A model generated the notes under the pieces. It saw nothing but the letters and a program-made list of their open reading frames with translations. It was not told where the DNA came from and did no database searches. The position numbers were made by a program, and so were the translations under genes. Shown in pieces: positions 44,206 through 55,972 of a stretch of 64,000 bases of DNA (the stretch's first letter is position 1; each line of letters begins with the position of its first letter). The stretch spans positions 15,435,001 to 15,499,000 of the forward strand of contig NC_084925.1 of the NCBI RefSeq assembly GCF_958298935.1, in the 5' to 3' direction. Source of the DNA: Phragmites australis (lineage: Eukaryota > Streptophyta > Magnoliopsida > Poales > Poaceae).

Positions 44206-45640
44206 TGTAGAAACGAGATTGATGAATAGAGTGGGGTGAATAGGCACCTTAAAAGTCAAGCGGAAACAAAAATAGAGAGAAGTTTTAACAACAAAAAACC
44301 TCAAAACTCAAACGGAAGCAAAAATAGAGAAAAGTTTTAATAAGAGAAAATCTAGACAACATGACTCCACGGATGGTATATGAACCATAGGTTTTATTTA
44401 AGATCAATTCATATGCCTTAGCACTCAAAAGATCACAACTTGCAAAAAACAAGAAAAGATGAATGTCGAGCAACGAAACTCTCCAAGTTGATTGCCTAGA
44501 GGCAAATGAATTCAAGACCCCATCACATAAGCGTGTGTGTGTGTGTGAATTTTATGCCTCTAGCAACAAGAAGAATGACCTCACGAGGTGCTGAAATTTC
44601 AGCCCAAAAATGAAAATGAAAATCAAAGCTGGAAACCAAAAAACTTGCAAACTTGCAAGGAAACTAATAGAGTGAAACTAGAAAGGAGGTAGCACAATAA
44701 CATTAAAAAAAAAACTTCATTCTAGCAGAGGTCAGCCCTATTTTAAGCAAATAGTACATATTTTTCCTCACAAATCTCTCACCTAATAAATAGGCTAAGC
44801 ACTCATCTTCATCTCCTCTAAAACCTTACCACAAGGCTCTCATATGGATGGCACAAGGGGCTCAAAATCACTAGTTTATGTCCTCCCATAACCCTACCCC
44901 TCTAGTTATAAGCCTAGGAAAATTGATCCCTAAGTTTCCTAACTTTTTCCCAAAATACTCCTCTCTTGTAGTACGCTCATATCTACCACAGAGAGTATTT
45001 TGGTCCATTTTCTTCTCGATTCATCGGACAACCGCGACACCTTCATGTAGCTTCACCTCGATGCAAGCTTCGCAATGGTGCCACATACTCCTCCAGTCCA
45101 CCCATAGTTTTGAGACCAAACCACGAAACCCTAGCATGCTTCTTAAAGTGTGACTCCTCACTTGCTTACACCTTAAGCAAGTGCTCCAATATCAATGCGT
45201 GTACTCCGTCTTGCGATCCTTACCATCGGCAAATCTCTCCCGTTCCTGATCTCTCAGGCTACCTTGTCACTTGCATTGGCGTCCCCTTCTCTTGACATTG
45301 TCAACACACCGTCTCTATCTGTCTTCCATGCTTTGCTTGACCTCCACGTGTTCAGCAAGGATCACCCTTGACTCTGTCTAGCCTCCTGGATCGTCTGGCA
45401 CCAAGCACTCCCCTTGGCCTCGATCATCCCATCATCGACCGTTAAGTTACATCCATCACCTACACACCATAAGACAAGCAAACACATATCTCCATCTCTA
45501 ATTCCAATTAGTCTATTATCAATATGCTTAATGAAATCCCAAATCAATTCAAATCACATCAAAGCTCATGCAAAACCGAAGATCATCAAACCAAACAAAT
45601 ACCAATGTCAATCGCTCATCACAAGTAAACCAAGGAACAT
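44206..45640 (-). repeat. copia LTR_c (5' LTR, right end approximate)
   Basis: Fixed on the left by the primer site. It begins TGTAGAAACGAGATTGATGAATAGAG and contains a 60-bp internal duplication near 44255-44340 and a short (GT)n at 44530. It does not resemble LTR_a or LTR_b beyond the terminal bases. The right limit is set where gag module X' sequence begins (about 45640). No partner LTR is in the window. Confidence 0.55.
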
Positions 45641-47490
45641 TTCAACTTGGTTTCTCAATAGCCTCAACTCAAGAAGCACTGATAGTCTGAGTAGTCTCAA
45701 CTCGAGAAGCTCAAGTAGGCTCATGATGAGTTACACGAGTAGCAAAAGGTGATGACTCTATCACTTGAGGCACAAAACGAGGTGCCACAACCTCACGAGG
45801 AATAAAACGTGCCTTTCGCAAATTAGACCTACCCTGAAACATCTCTTTCCTTTGTTGTTTAGCTAGTCTAAAGAAAAAATATACTAATTGTCTATCTCTA
45901 CCACAATGAGTGCAAGTTTACTTTACACGATGTGTGGATTTAGAAGAAGAAGCAACATTTGCATTTATTGTAGCAGATAAAAATCCAGCAGACTTAAAAA
46001 CAATCTTTTTAGGTTCTACAAGTGTTTCAAATTTGCCACTACCAATAGCTCTAACAACAGTATGTGCATTTGTCTTAGAACAAGAATAGGGATCAAAACT
46101 CAAACCTTGTTTACATGTGCTTCACTTAGATGAATCTAAAATCAGGTTCAGAATTTTCTTTCCCTTTAAAAAATGTTTTGAAGTTCCTTCCAAGTAATCA
46201 ACCTGTTTAGAAAGACTTGGGCAGTTATCACAAGCAACATTCATGGGTTTCTTTTTTTTACAACAATTAGCACATAAAAGAACCTCATGAGTAATCATGT
46301 CATTAGATATTTGAGAAGCTCTAGCATTAGCATCATGCAACTTCAATTTAAGAATTGAGCAATTAGAACAGGAAGTTGAATCGAGCAAATCAGACATTGA
46401 ACAACTAGCATTTTTAACATGTTTGCAATTTAACACAACAAATTTCTCATTCTTCCTAATTTCTTCTTTGAGTTTCTTAAGAGTATAAGCATGAACATCT
46501 AACAAAAATGAGCTCAAAATAAATTAAGTCACATGACTTGCAAGCATCATCACCAGGAATTAAAGTCTTAAGTCGTGCAATTTCAAAATTAAGTGATTCA
46601 ATTAAAACATCATGTTTCTTAATTTTTTTATTACATGTCTCTAAGAGTGTACAAAGATGAACAACAACATTAGATAGATCATTATAAGTAGCTAATACCT
46701 CATTACCATCACTGTCAAGTTCATCTTCAGTTGAGCTTTCTTTGTTGCTTGCCATGAGACATAACCCAGTCAAATCACGCAATGTCTAGCTATTGGATGG
46801 TATGTCATCATCACTGCAATTCGAATCAACGTGACTCAAGTGTACTTGTTCGAGCGCCAAAAGAACTCGATGCACAACTTACAGTTGAGAAAACTCTTCT
46901 TCTTATCATTGAACGAGCGCTTCTTTTTCTCCTTTTCCTCTTTTGATGCCTTGCCTGCAAGTTTAGGAAAATTGGAACAAATATGGTTGAGATCACAACA
47001 TTCATAGCATCTTGGAGGACCTCCACTTCCTTTCTTTCTCATATGCACATTCTACAATGCTTTAGAGAAATGAATAGATAGTAGTGCTAAATCTTCTTTA
47101 GGAATCAACTCAAGCAGATCACCGGTTAGTGAAGATATAAAATATAATGAAAATCTTGATGAAGAAGACTCAATATGAGACATGCTGGGTTGAGATACCA
47201 AAGCAGTCAATTTATTAGCATTTTTCCTAGCAAAGACATCTAGCTCATGAGCTTCAAATTTAGAATAAAGAACATATAATGTAAATGTACTCGTGATAGT
47301 AGATTTTGTAATAGATGTCACTTTCATCTCCCATACTGACGTGTCTAAAGCTCCTAGTAGTTGTCGTGCATTTTCAGCATTAGTATATACAATATTAATA
47401 GCATGCGGATTGCTAAGAATCTTATTAAAGCGAGCAAAGAAATCATCAAGAGACTCACCAGGTTTCATCTCTAATTTCATGTATTCTTTC
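45641..47490 (-). pseudogene. gag: second copia gag copy, interrupted by element T
   Basis: On the minus strand from 47490: MKLEMKPGESLDDFFARFNKILSN, YTNAENARQLLGALD, WEMKVTSITKS, a knuckle with RCYECCDLNHICSNFPK near 46990-46950 (the last Cys position of the knuckle is Phe), MASNKESSTEDELDSDGNEV, and a long decayed linker. Module 45641-47040 duplicates 41601-43105. The N-terminus is cut at 47490 by the T LTR; matching sequence continues in 10985-11193. Confidence 0.75.
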
Positions 47491-48094
47491 TGCTAGAGTC
47501 TAAGTCACAGAACAGCAGGGAAGTCCTTCGCATAAGAGGGAAAGCCGAAGGCTTTGTAGTGCGACACGTATTCATGGGGTGGAGTCATCTTAATTCATCT
47601 GTCACCTCAGTTACAGTGCCAACCTATTTATAGCCCGTACTCAACTACTCCACGCTATAATTTACAGCATTACCAACATAAGTGCCACATTCCCGGCATA
47701 TTCGGGGGTATCTTGGTACCATCAAGTACCTTTGCACATTTACAGTTATACCGCAGATGCCTACACGGGCTTCGACACCTTCAGGGCACCTTCGACCAGC
47801 CTCGACATTGCGCCCTGAGTCTCCCTTCGGTTTACGTCCGAAGGTCCACTAGAGACTTCGCCTGCGCTAATTCTTGGCGCCACGGGTTGACCTTCAGCCT
47901 CCATTTGAAGGCCCGCCAGAGTCTTCGCCTACGCTGATACTTGGCACCACGGGTCGACCTTCAGCCTCTGTTCGAAGGCCCGCCAGAGTCTTCGCATGCA
48001 CTTCCTGCAACACCACTGCAATATTCATCAGTGTATAGTCACCAGTGGATTTCGACTCATCATCCAAAGGGGTACGAGAGATCATCCCCCGACA
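47491..48094 (-). repeat. 3' LTR of element T
   Basis: 604 bp, on the minus strand TGTCGGGGGATGATC to CTCTAGCA. TATTTATA at 47625-47632 is a minus-strand TATAAATA. The left flank CTTTC (47486-47490) should recur beyond the element's far end, outside the window. Confidence 0.8.
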
Positions 48095-48106
48095 GTAGGC
48101 CCCTAC
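48095..48106 (-). other. polypurine tract of element T
   Basis: Minus strand GTAGGGGCCTAC before TGTCGGGG, near-identical in style to the tract of F. Confidence 0.75.
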
Positions 48107-48369
48107 AGGTAAGGTTCATCTTCGAAGGGTTGAGCCTGTGAATGGGATGATATAGCTTAACGTCGTCCCCTTCAGCCTGTTGAAGGCCCCCTGGGGGCCC
48201 GTTTTACCTTTTAGCAGACAGCCCCCTCATATTGTTCATCTTTATTATTTATTATTTATTATTTTTTTGGGGGTGGTATGACCATTCTGCCCCCACACAA
48301 CAGTCAACTTGATGACGTTAAATTTCCAACACGTCTCATTTTAACAGCTGTTACCCCTATTTTTACCGC

Positions 48370-48377
48370 TATAAATA
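48370..48377 (+). promoter_or_regulatory. TATA box of the T antisense gene
   Basis: TATAAATA in a CCGCTATAAATATGC context, 110 bp before the ATG at 48480. Confidence 0.6.
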
Positions 48378-49254
48378 TGCTCCACACGGCGGCTTGATTT
48401 TTACCGCTTGAACTCGCTGAAGCTATAGCTCTCGTACGAAGACTCTCGTAGTCACCTTTCTTTTCGAAGCCCAATAGGAATGGCTCCAAGAGGCAAGGCA
48501 AACCACCCGAAGACCTATTGGACTGGAAAATCTAAGGTTGACGATGAAGTCCTGGTTGGACTAGTGCAAGAGGGTTTGATCAGCAATGTTTCGAAGGTTA
48601 GACTCCCGAGGGGTCAAGAGACTCCGAAGCCTAAAGATGACGAAGCCATCATCTTCATCAACTACTTCTGAGTGGGGCTTCATTTTCCTTGCGATGAGAT
48701 GGTGCCGAAGGTTCTGAAACTGTTTGAAGTCTACCTCCACTAGATAACACCGAACACCATTGTTCGGCTCGGCCTTTTCACCTGGGTGGCTCGTTCTGAA
48801 GGAGCGAAGGCATCGGCCAAGGCCTTCACCACAGCCTAAAAGCTCCATCACTAGCCAAAACTGGTCTTCGCATGAAGCATGCAAAGCGAAGCCCATTATG
48901 GCTACCTGAACTTTACTTATCGTGCTGGCCTAGCCACGCCAGTCATGGTGTGCAAAAACAAATGGCCGAAGGATTGGACGCAGTGGTGGTTCTACCACAA
49001 GGTGGACCGAGAGGATTTTCTCGTGTCCAAGTATGAAGAGGAGAAAGGGAACCGCGCCCCCGATGTATAGCTGAAGGCCTCTCAAAGGGTGGCATTTGAG
49101 GCCTTTGCCAGGTGTGCGAAGCATCTGACCACGTGCGATCTTGTAGAAGAGTTTGTGGTGTCTGGGGTATGGCCCCTTAGACGGGACTGGACCATCTCGA
49201 AATTTGGTGACAAAGGGCCGGGGGGACTCTGCCGCCCCCATCCTGATTTTTGAG

Positions 49255-49336
49255 GTTTCACAGTTATTATCTTTTATCACGTTCCTAACTGCACTTCGGC
49301 TTTGTCATTTGTTTAGATTGTTTTGCTTTGTGGCAG
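49255..49336 (+). other. probable intron 1 of T antisense gene
   Basis: GTTTCAC to TTTGTGGCAG, T-rich throughout. The exon after it reads DLTVAEVEAKALLLLGKF. The donor is weak, so the left edge is uncertain. Confidence 0.4.
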
Positions 49337-50188
49337 ACTTAACAGTAGCTGAAGTGGAGGCGAAGGCCCTGCTGCTGCTTGGGAAATTTACCCAGGATGA
49401 AGCCCAGCTCTACGCTGACCAGGGGGTTGGTCAGTGCCTTAACCGAATTTTTGAATTATGAGGACTTTCCTATGAGGACAGGTCGAAGGTGACCGTACCC
49501 TTATCGGGTGAGGGCGAAGAGGGCTCCCGGACCACCGATGCCAGTGGAGAACCTGCTATGGCCAGCCAAAGGAAGCGGAAAATTGCAAACCCTTCACCGC
49601 AAGGGGTAAAAAGAAGAGAGCACCTGCCCTGAAGAAGAGACCTCACAAAGTGGTCTTCAACGACCTGCGCAAGGAATTGACTCCCGAAGGCTCACTGGTA
49701 GTTTGCTGTGCCCCTTCAACAGGAGCCTCCGAAAGGCACATAGGATCTTCCTTCCTCCTCGTTGAAGTCCTCCTTTTGTGCGCGCATGGACCTTGCCATG
49801 CTAATTCTCAGCGATGATGAAGAAAAGCCTTCGGATCCACGCGTGACCACTGAGCCAGCGGTGGGGGAAGCTGAGGCTGAAGGAGCAGAAAATGTTGAAG
49901 TTGGACAACTCGTCCGAAGGCCACAGAGCCATAGAGACCGAAGAGGAGAATACTTTGCCGCCCATGCCTCACCGTGTTGGAAAGGGGCTTATGAGTCATA
50001 GCGGCTTACTTGACGCGAAGGCTATTGACGCTGAAGCTTTCAAGATTTCTTCATTTCAGCCAAGCTCGGGGGAGGTCAATGATGCAAAGAAGATTTTTAG
50101 CACCTTCGTTCTCCCCGAGCTTGAGATTTCTCTTGCGTGAAAGCCCGTTGCTGAGCTCATCGACACCTCCAATGTGGCAATTGCGAAG

Positions 50189-50259
50189 GTATTTATATTT
50201 TCTTATTGTCCTCCAGCTTTTTCTCGCTTACTCATTTTCATACCTGCGCGTTATCGCAG
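50189..50259 (+). other. intron 2 of T antisense gene
   Basis: GTATTTATAT to GTTATCGCAG, T-rich. It joins NVAIAK to AMLISRAQCKQAEHFEAR in frame. Confidence 0.65.
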
Positions 50260-51026
50260 GCTATGCTTATTTCGCGTGCTCAGTGCAAGCAAGCGGAGCA
50301 TTTCGAGGCTCGCACGAAAAATGCACAGGGACAAAGGACTCTGTTTCAAGTCCAGGCAGAGAAGGCCGAGGCCCAAAAAAGGGAGATCACGCGACGAGCG
50401 AAGGAGGATGATCTGCGCTCGTAGAAGCTTGAAGAGGAAGTGGGCTCCCTTCGCTCAGGCAAACAGAGTGCAGAAGAAGAAGTCACCTCCCTTCATCAGA
50501 ATCTGACGGTGTCTGAAGTTCAGGTCTCGGAATTGCAGGCCCTCTACGATGCTGAAAAAGCTAAAGCGCAGTGGTTGCGTGAAGAACTGGAAGAGGCAAA
50601 GGCACTATCCGAAGACTCCCTCGTTATGCTCGAAGAGCTTGAGCCGAAGGTCGTTGCAGCCTGCGAAGCGATTAGCCATACTTTCAATGGGATCGGTGCT
50701 TCACGCCTCTCTTACTTAACCTTGCCAGGGTGGGTGGTCTTGTTGGATGGATCTGCCAAAGCAGTGGTAGCCTTTTGCCAGCAGCCTAGCTGTATGGTGA
50801 CTTCTGCGCTATGGTCTGAGCCAGGAGTTTGGTCCAGTCAATTGAGATGACTGTCTGTGACCATCATATTGTGCTTCAAAAACCAACCTTCTGCTATCCT
50901 TCAGACATGTCAACTTCGGTTGTGTCAAGGGCATCGAAGGCCACTACGCGATCATTCACCACCAACTACTGGTGTAAACATGGACACGAGCTCGCCCTCC
51001 GGGAGGAGGAAATCAATTGCCATCGA

Positions 51027-51086
51027 GTATGTTTTTTTTGGTTTGGATTTCCATTGCCTACGCATTCATGGCCCTTTTTTCTGCAG
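51027..51086 (+). other. intron 3 of T antisense gene
   Basis: GTATGTTTTT to TTTTCTGCAG, 60 bp, with consensus ends; it precedes a short final exon (AKVKNDPSTKAMTTAAEE) ending at a TGA at 51153. Confidence 0.65.
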
Positions 51087-51155
51087 GCAAAAGTGAAGAA
51101 TGACCCTTCCACCAAAGCGATGACCACGGCGGCCGAAGAACCTGAGAAGGTGTGA

Positions 51156-51860
51156 AGAAAGCGCGAAGCATCATTTTGGGTTTTGAACATTTGGTTATAG
51201 ATTGAAATGTTCTGTAATATATACAGTTTTATTTGTTGTTAAATGTTTTAACTATCTTCATTCCCTACGCAGGTCCTCCCCTCGGACACTATGCAGGTAG
51301 CCGAAGATGCTGTTCCCATCACTATGATGCGGGACAATTTTTTCATATCTTAGTCTTGCTGGGATTCCTTCCACCGTCGCCTCCCAGCTATTGATTTCAA
51401 GAGATACTGGAGAGCGAAGTGTAGGTCCTATGAGGCTCGGTTTTAGAGACCCGTAAGGCTGAGCGTGAGGCCCACCGAATTGCGCACAGAGACACCGAGC
51501 CTCCGCATATTTTCGTCGACCCAAAGCTTGAGCTGGAAGACGATAATCATGGGTTCCTGCCTTGCCAGTTTCAATTTTGTTACCGCCGAGGGCCTTCTTC
51601 ACAAATAGTGCGACATATCGAAGGCAGGAGCGCTTCGCCTACATCTTTGTCTACCACTTCTTCATCTACCTACACTGGATTCCCATTGGATCCAGTGCTA
51701 CCTTTTCCTGCCAGCCAAGGCATAGCCTTTCAATTTGGCTTTAGCAAATGGTATAAAGATTTTGTTGATCCTGAAAAATGATGATTTTGCGGAATAAAGA
51801 ATGTTGAAACGATTATTATGTTAGGCTATTATATATTGAGCTTATCGAGTAGGTCTTTCA
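51156..51860. other. T spacer after the antisense gene
   Basis: Begins with a probable transcript 3' end (AT-rich, TGTAATATATACAG near 51210). A stretch at 51270-51740 resembles more decayed antisense-gene coding on the plus strand but has no clear frame. Confidence 0.4.
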
Positions 51861-52215
51861 TCGATTTGGACCTTCGGCAGCACCATGCACAAAGCATGAT
51901 CTAGAGAACGCCGTCCCCTCCCCCCCCACCCGACTTTGGAGAACGCCATCCCCCCCCCCCCCCCACTTTGAAGCCATAGGGACCTTCGGTGGCACCACAA
52001 GTGAAGCGTCATTTGGAGAACGCCATCCCCCCTGACTTTGAAGCTATAGGGACCTTCGACGGCATCGCACGCGAAGCGCCATTTGGAGAACGCCATCCCC
52101 CCTGACTTTGAAGCCGTAAGGACCTTCGGCGGCACCACGTGCAAAGCTTCATTTGGAGAACGTCGTCCCCCCCCCCCCCCGACTTTGAAGTTGTAGGGAC
52201 CTTTGGCAGCACTGC
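51861..52215. repeat. 70-bp tandem array with poly-C tracts
   Basis: Units starting at GGACCTTCG near 51868, 51980, 52050, 52120 and 52197, period 70 bp except where C-runs of 7-14 bases vary or a unit is merged. Each has CATTTGGAGAACGCCATCC and GACTTTGAAGC. Confidence 0.8.
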
Positions 52216-52499
52216 ACGCGAAGTGTCATTTTTTGACGACTACTTCTTACGCAGCATCGATAAATTTACCTTTCGTTTAATCGCTTACTTCGCCCTCAAT
52301 GGCCTAGTACTGTATCTCCCTTGGTTTCGCGTCGTAATTGCTATTAATCATAAATGCAATTATGCATTTCTTGGATATGGTTATCTAGGCTTTGACTTTT
52401 ATTCTGTCAAATTTTCATTTTGTTTTGTAGACTGCCCATGTTTCGGGATTAACGTCAGGCTTCTTTGTTCGCTATCCATTTTTGTTGTTTTTGTTTTTG
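52216..52499. other. T spacer between arrays
   Basis: No gene recognised; T-rich on the plus strand. Confidence 0.35.
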
Positions 52500-53300
52500 T
52501 TTTTTGTTTCTGAAGGTATCTTGTGCCTTCGATGTGGGTGTAGGCACTCATAGCCCCCTACATTTTAGTCGAGAGGTATGCCGTCGCCTTTTGAAGCTGA
52601 TCATCACTTCAGCTTTTCCTTCCAAAGGTGTGCTTTGCCTTCGATGTGAGGGCAAGTACTCTTAGCCCCCTACTTTCGAGAGGTGTCCCGCCTTCTCTGA
52701 GGTCGAGCAGCACTTAAATTTTTCATGTGTAACTGAATCATAATGGTTTAGTTTTTCTTTTGCGAAGGTATGTTTCACCTTCGGTGCAGGGGCAGGCACT
52801 CTTAGCCCCCGACTTTCAGTAGAGAGGTGCGTCGCCTTCTCTAAGATTGAGCAGCACTTCGGCTTTTTCTTCTGAATTTATGTTTCACCTTCGGTGCGAG
52901 GGCAGGCACTCTTAGCCCTCGACTTTTAGTCGAGAGGTGCGTCGCCTTTTGAGGTCGAGCAGCACTTCGGCCTTTTCTTCCGATGGTATGTTTCGCCTTT
53001 GGCGCTAGGGCAGGCACTCTTAGCCCCTGGCTTTTAGTCGAGTGGTGCGCCTCCTTTTGAGGTCGAGCAACACTTCTGATTTTTCTTCCGAAGGTATGTT
53101 TCACCTTCGGCGCAGGGGTAGGCACTCTTAGCCCCTGACTTTTATTCGAGAGGTGCGCTGCCTTTTGAGGTCGAGCAGCACTTCGACTTTTTCTTCAGAA
53201 GGTATGTTTCTCCTTCGGTGCGGGGGCAGGCACTTTGAGCCCCTGACTTTCATTCGAGAGGTGTGCCACCTTGTGAGGTCGAGCAACACTTCAGCTTTTT
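52500..53300. repeat. 108-bp tandem array in element T
   Basis: Seven or so units with TATGTTTCACCTTCGG...GGCAGGCACTCTTAGCCCC...GAGAGGTGCG...GAGGTCGAGCAGCACTTCGGC. TATGTTTC recurs at 52769, 52879, 52987, 53095 and 53203: period 110, then 108 three times. An insertion with CATGTGTAACTGAATCATAAT sits at about 52715 and the same words recur at about 53330. Confidence 0.85.
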
Positions 53301-53822
53301 CTTTCTTTTTTTGAGCATTACGTAGACATTCATGTGTAACTGAATCATAATTACTTTGCCATAAAGGCGAAGATGCTACGGAAAGAAATTCTTGAAAATA
53401 TGGACAACTTTGAAGTGACCAATAATCAAACTTTTGTTGCCGGTTTGCGCTGGTCTAAAGTCGAAGGGTAAGATGCCTTTCTTTAACATTTCATACCTTG
53501 ACTTTTATGGCAAGTTCTCGGCCCGCCTCTTGTCGATTGGTGTGCTTCCTTTTTTTGAAGGCCTACAACACTTCGACGATGAATTATGCATAAACTTAAC
53601 AAAAGTACACGCTTTCTTGGGGGTATGTCCATATATATTAGAGGGTTTACAAAGGTCGCTGCCTCGTTAAAAACCTCATGCCCTGACGAAGGGTTCCCCC
53701 TATAAGGAAAAGAGTACAGCACTCGTACATTATTTTGATTAAATTAGAGAAAACAAAATTACGTAAATGTTGCATTGATTCGTGTGCTTCGCCCATCGAT
53801 GCGAAGACATCTTCCTTGGTTA
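53301..53822 (-). other. T untranslated region downstream of pol
   Basis: Between the array and the pol stop codon. No gene. The plus-strand words GGTCGCTGCCTCGTTAAAAACCTCA and GGAAAAGAGTAC near 53655-53715 look like conserved non-coding sequence. Confidence 0.45.
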
Positions 53823-55070
53823 CTACACATAGAACTTGCGAAGGTTGTCGGCATTCCAAGTGTGCGGAAGCTCATCCCCTTCGACAATAGCTAGGCGATA
53901 AGATCCGGGCCTTAATGACCTATTCACCAAGAAAGGTCTGTCCCACCTACTTTCCAATTTTCTCACGACGGAAGTATTGGTGAGTCTTCGTAGTACCAAG
54001 TCTCCCAGGGCAAACTCCTTTAGGGGACACTTTCTTGTCTCTCCATCTTCTAGTCTCCTGCTGATATCTGGTCAAGTTTTTGAAGGCATGTATTCTCATC
54101 TCCTACAACGCATCTTTTGATGTCAATTCTTCACTTTGGCTAATTCATTTGTGACTCGAAATGATTTATTTTTACATTCCTCCAGAGTTATTGCCTCTTC
54201 GCCAAAGAGCAAATGAAATAGTGTGAATCATATCGGTCTTGTTACCGTTGTTCTTACAGACCATAAGACCTTCGTAGGTCTTCTGCCCATTTTCCTTTTG
54301 GCAGACCTTGCAGACGTCTTGTGACACCAGCAAAGACGATGTCGTTTGCCCTTTCCACAACTCCATTTGACTGTGAGTGATACACTAATGCGAAGTGGAC
54401 TTTGATTACTAGGTCTTCTCAGAATTGTCTAAACCCTTCACTGTCAAATTACATGCCGTTATCAACAGTCACTTCGCGTGGAACTCCGAAGCGGCAGACG
54501 ATGTTTTGCCACAAGATTTTTGGATATTTCTCGATGTTATATTCACCAGCAGCATTGCCTCCACCCATTTGGAGAAGTACTCTGCTGCGACGATGGCATA
54601 ACGCAAGTTCGCCGGGGCAGCTGGTAACTATCTAACAATGTCAATTCCCATCGCGTTAATGGCTAGATCAGTGGTATGAGCTATGTCATTGTTGAAGGTC
54701 TGTTTGAACCCTTCACCAAGTACTGGCACTTCACACAACTTTGGACTACACACTCCGCATCATAAACTGCCTTCAGCCAAAAGAATCCTTGCCTAAATGC
54801 TTCTCCGACGAGCGCTCGAGTGCTTATATGCGAGCTACACAGTACTCCATGTATTTCTCTCAGCAAGTTTTGGCCCTCTGCTTGGGATATGCATCGTAGC
54901 ATCGGTGCACAAACTCCCATCTTGTACAAGTCGGCTCCCACAATTTTGTAGTTTCTGTCTCTCCGCACCATACGCTTCACCTCAACATTATCTTCGAGCT
55001 CATAGTAGCCGCAAGATAGGCCATTATGAGCGAGTGCCAATCTTTGCTCTCGATTGTAGTGACCAAGCAT
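53823..55070 (-). pseudogene. integrase of element T
   Basis: Minus strand. The HHCC domain is in 55070-54681 (HGVLCSSHISTRALVGEAFRQGFFW, CVKCQY). The decayed core follows (AAEYFSKWVEAM near 54590, a QMELWKGQTTSSLL-like Asn-Gly-Gln-Glu region near 54355), and the C-terminal end is GSYRLAIVEGDELPHTWNADNLRKFYV-stop at 53823, a usual ending of Tat-type pol. Frameshifts and stops occur throughout. Confidence 0.75.
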
Positions 55071-55351
55071 GCCTTCTGCAAAGGGGCCTCAACAGCTGGC
55101 ATCTTCAATTTCTGATAAAATACATCTTGCGGTATTGGCAGATTTTGTGCCGCGGCCATTGCGAGGTCATCAGCCTCAAAGTTGTCATTTCTTGATATGC
55201 TCTTGACTCTAAATCCCAGGAAATACTTTTCCATGCTTCGCACTGCTGCCATGTATTTGACTAGTTCTGGCTCCTTCGTCTGAAATGTCTTTTTAATTTG
55301 GATTGCTATAACTTTAGAGTATGTCTTGACCAAGACCCTTCGGGCGCCCAA
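54977..55351 (-). pseudogene. second (archaeal-like) RNase H of element T
   Basis: The open frame has VLVKTYSKVIAIQIKKTFQTKEPELVKYMAAVRSMEKYF and SISRNDNFEADDLAMAA with the closing Asp of the RNase H fold. With 55386-55610 (QALAEFVADW) it forms the extra RNase H domain typical of the Tat lineage. Confidence 0.75.
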
Positions 55352-55385
55352 TGCTCATGCCTTAAGAAGGCCAAGGAGAACTGCT

Positions 55386-55972
55386 TCATACTCCACTACA
55401 TTGTTTGTCGATCAAAACTCGAGCCTGGCGGCGTATCGCAACTTCACTCCTGAAGGCGAAGACACCACTACCGCCACACCAGCACCTGAAGCCCCCCAGG
55501 CGTCGACACAGTATGCGATCCAAACTGGGTTCGGCCTGCAGCATCCAATCTGCCACGAACTCTGCTAATGCCTGAGACTTCATCGCTGTTCTTGCGACAA
55601 AAACTATCATGAATGGTGCGATCTCAGTAGCCCATTTTGCAATCCTCGCTATAGCTTCACGGTATTCAACGTGTCACGAAGGGGTAAGGAGGTGGGTGCT
55701 GGAATCTTGTGGGCCATAAAATAATGGCGAAGCTTTCGTGATGCCATTACTAGCGCATAGGCTACCTTTTCCATTTCAAATTAGAACCTCTTCGGCCCTG
55801 CCAAAGCCTCCGATACATAGTATACCGAAAATTTCCGCAACTTATTATTTTCTTGCATTTCTTGCACAAGTACAACACTTACTGCCGAAGGGGATGCTGC
55901 TATGTATAGCAACAACTCAGCCTCAGGATCGGGGCTGGACAAGGCCGTGAGCTTTGTTAGATATTTCTTCAA
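55386..55972 (-). pseudogene. RNase H region of element T
   Basis: 55972-55781 encodes LLLYIAASPSAVSVVLVQE and FSVYYVSEALAGPKRF, the first RNase H. 55610-55386 begins the second. Frameshifts separate them. Confidence 0.7.

Larger units (their letters stand above)
48480..51155 (+). pseudogene. antisense extra gene of element T, decayed, several introns
   Basis: It starts MAPRGKANHPKTYWTGKS at 48480. Pieces across stops at 48669, 48741, 48837 and 48853 keep the same frame and resemble the 'putative gypsy type transposon' domain (LVGLVQEGLISNVSKVRLP, FFINYF-like, HFPCDEMVPKVLKLFEVYLH, AHYGYLNFTYRAGL, WTQWWFYHKVDREDFLVS). Probable GT-AG introns are at 49255-49336, 50189-50259 and 51027-51086. 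The segment after the second intron is a coiled coil (EEEVGSLRSGKQSAEEEVTSL, SELQALYDAEKAKAQWLREEL). It is the same architecture as the F gene and likewise opposite to the element. At least six stops make it a pseudogene. Confidence 0.75.

Noticed and set aside
44525..44548. (GT)n microsatellite
   Set aside because: About eight dinucleotide units only; ordinary and with no sign of function.
53434..53722. Short frames on both strands downstream of T pol
   Set aside because: They lie in the untranslated region after the pol stop and show no domain; stops and repeats surround them.
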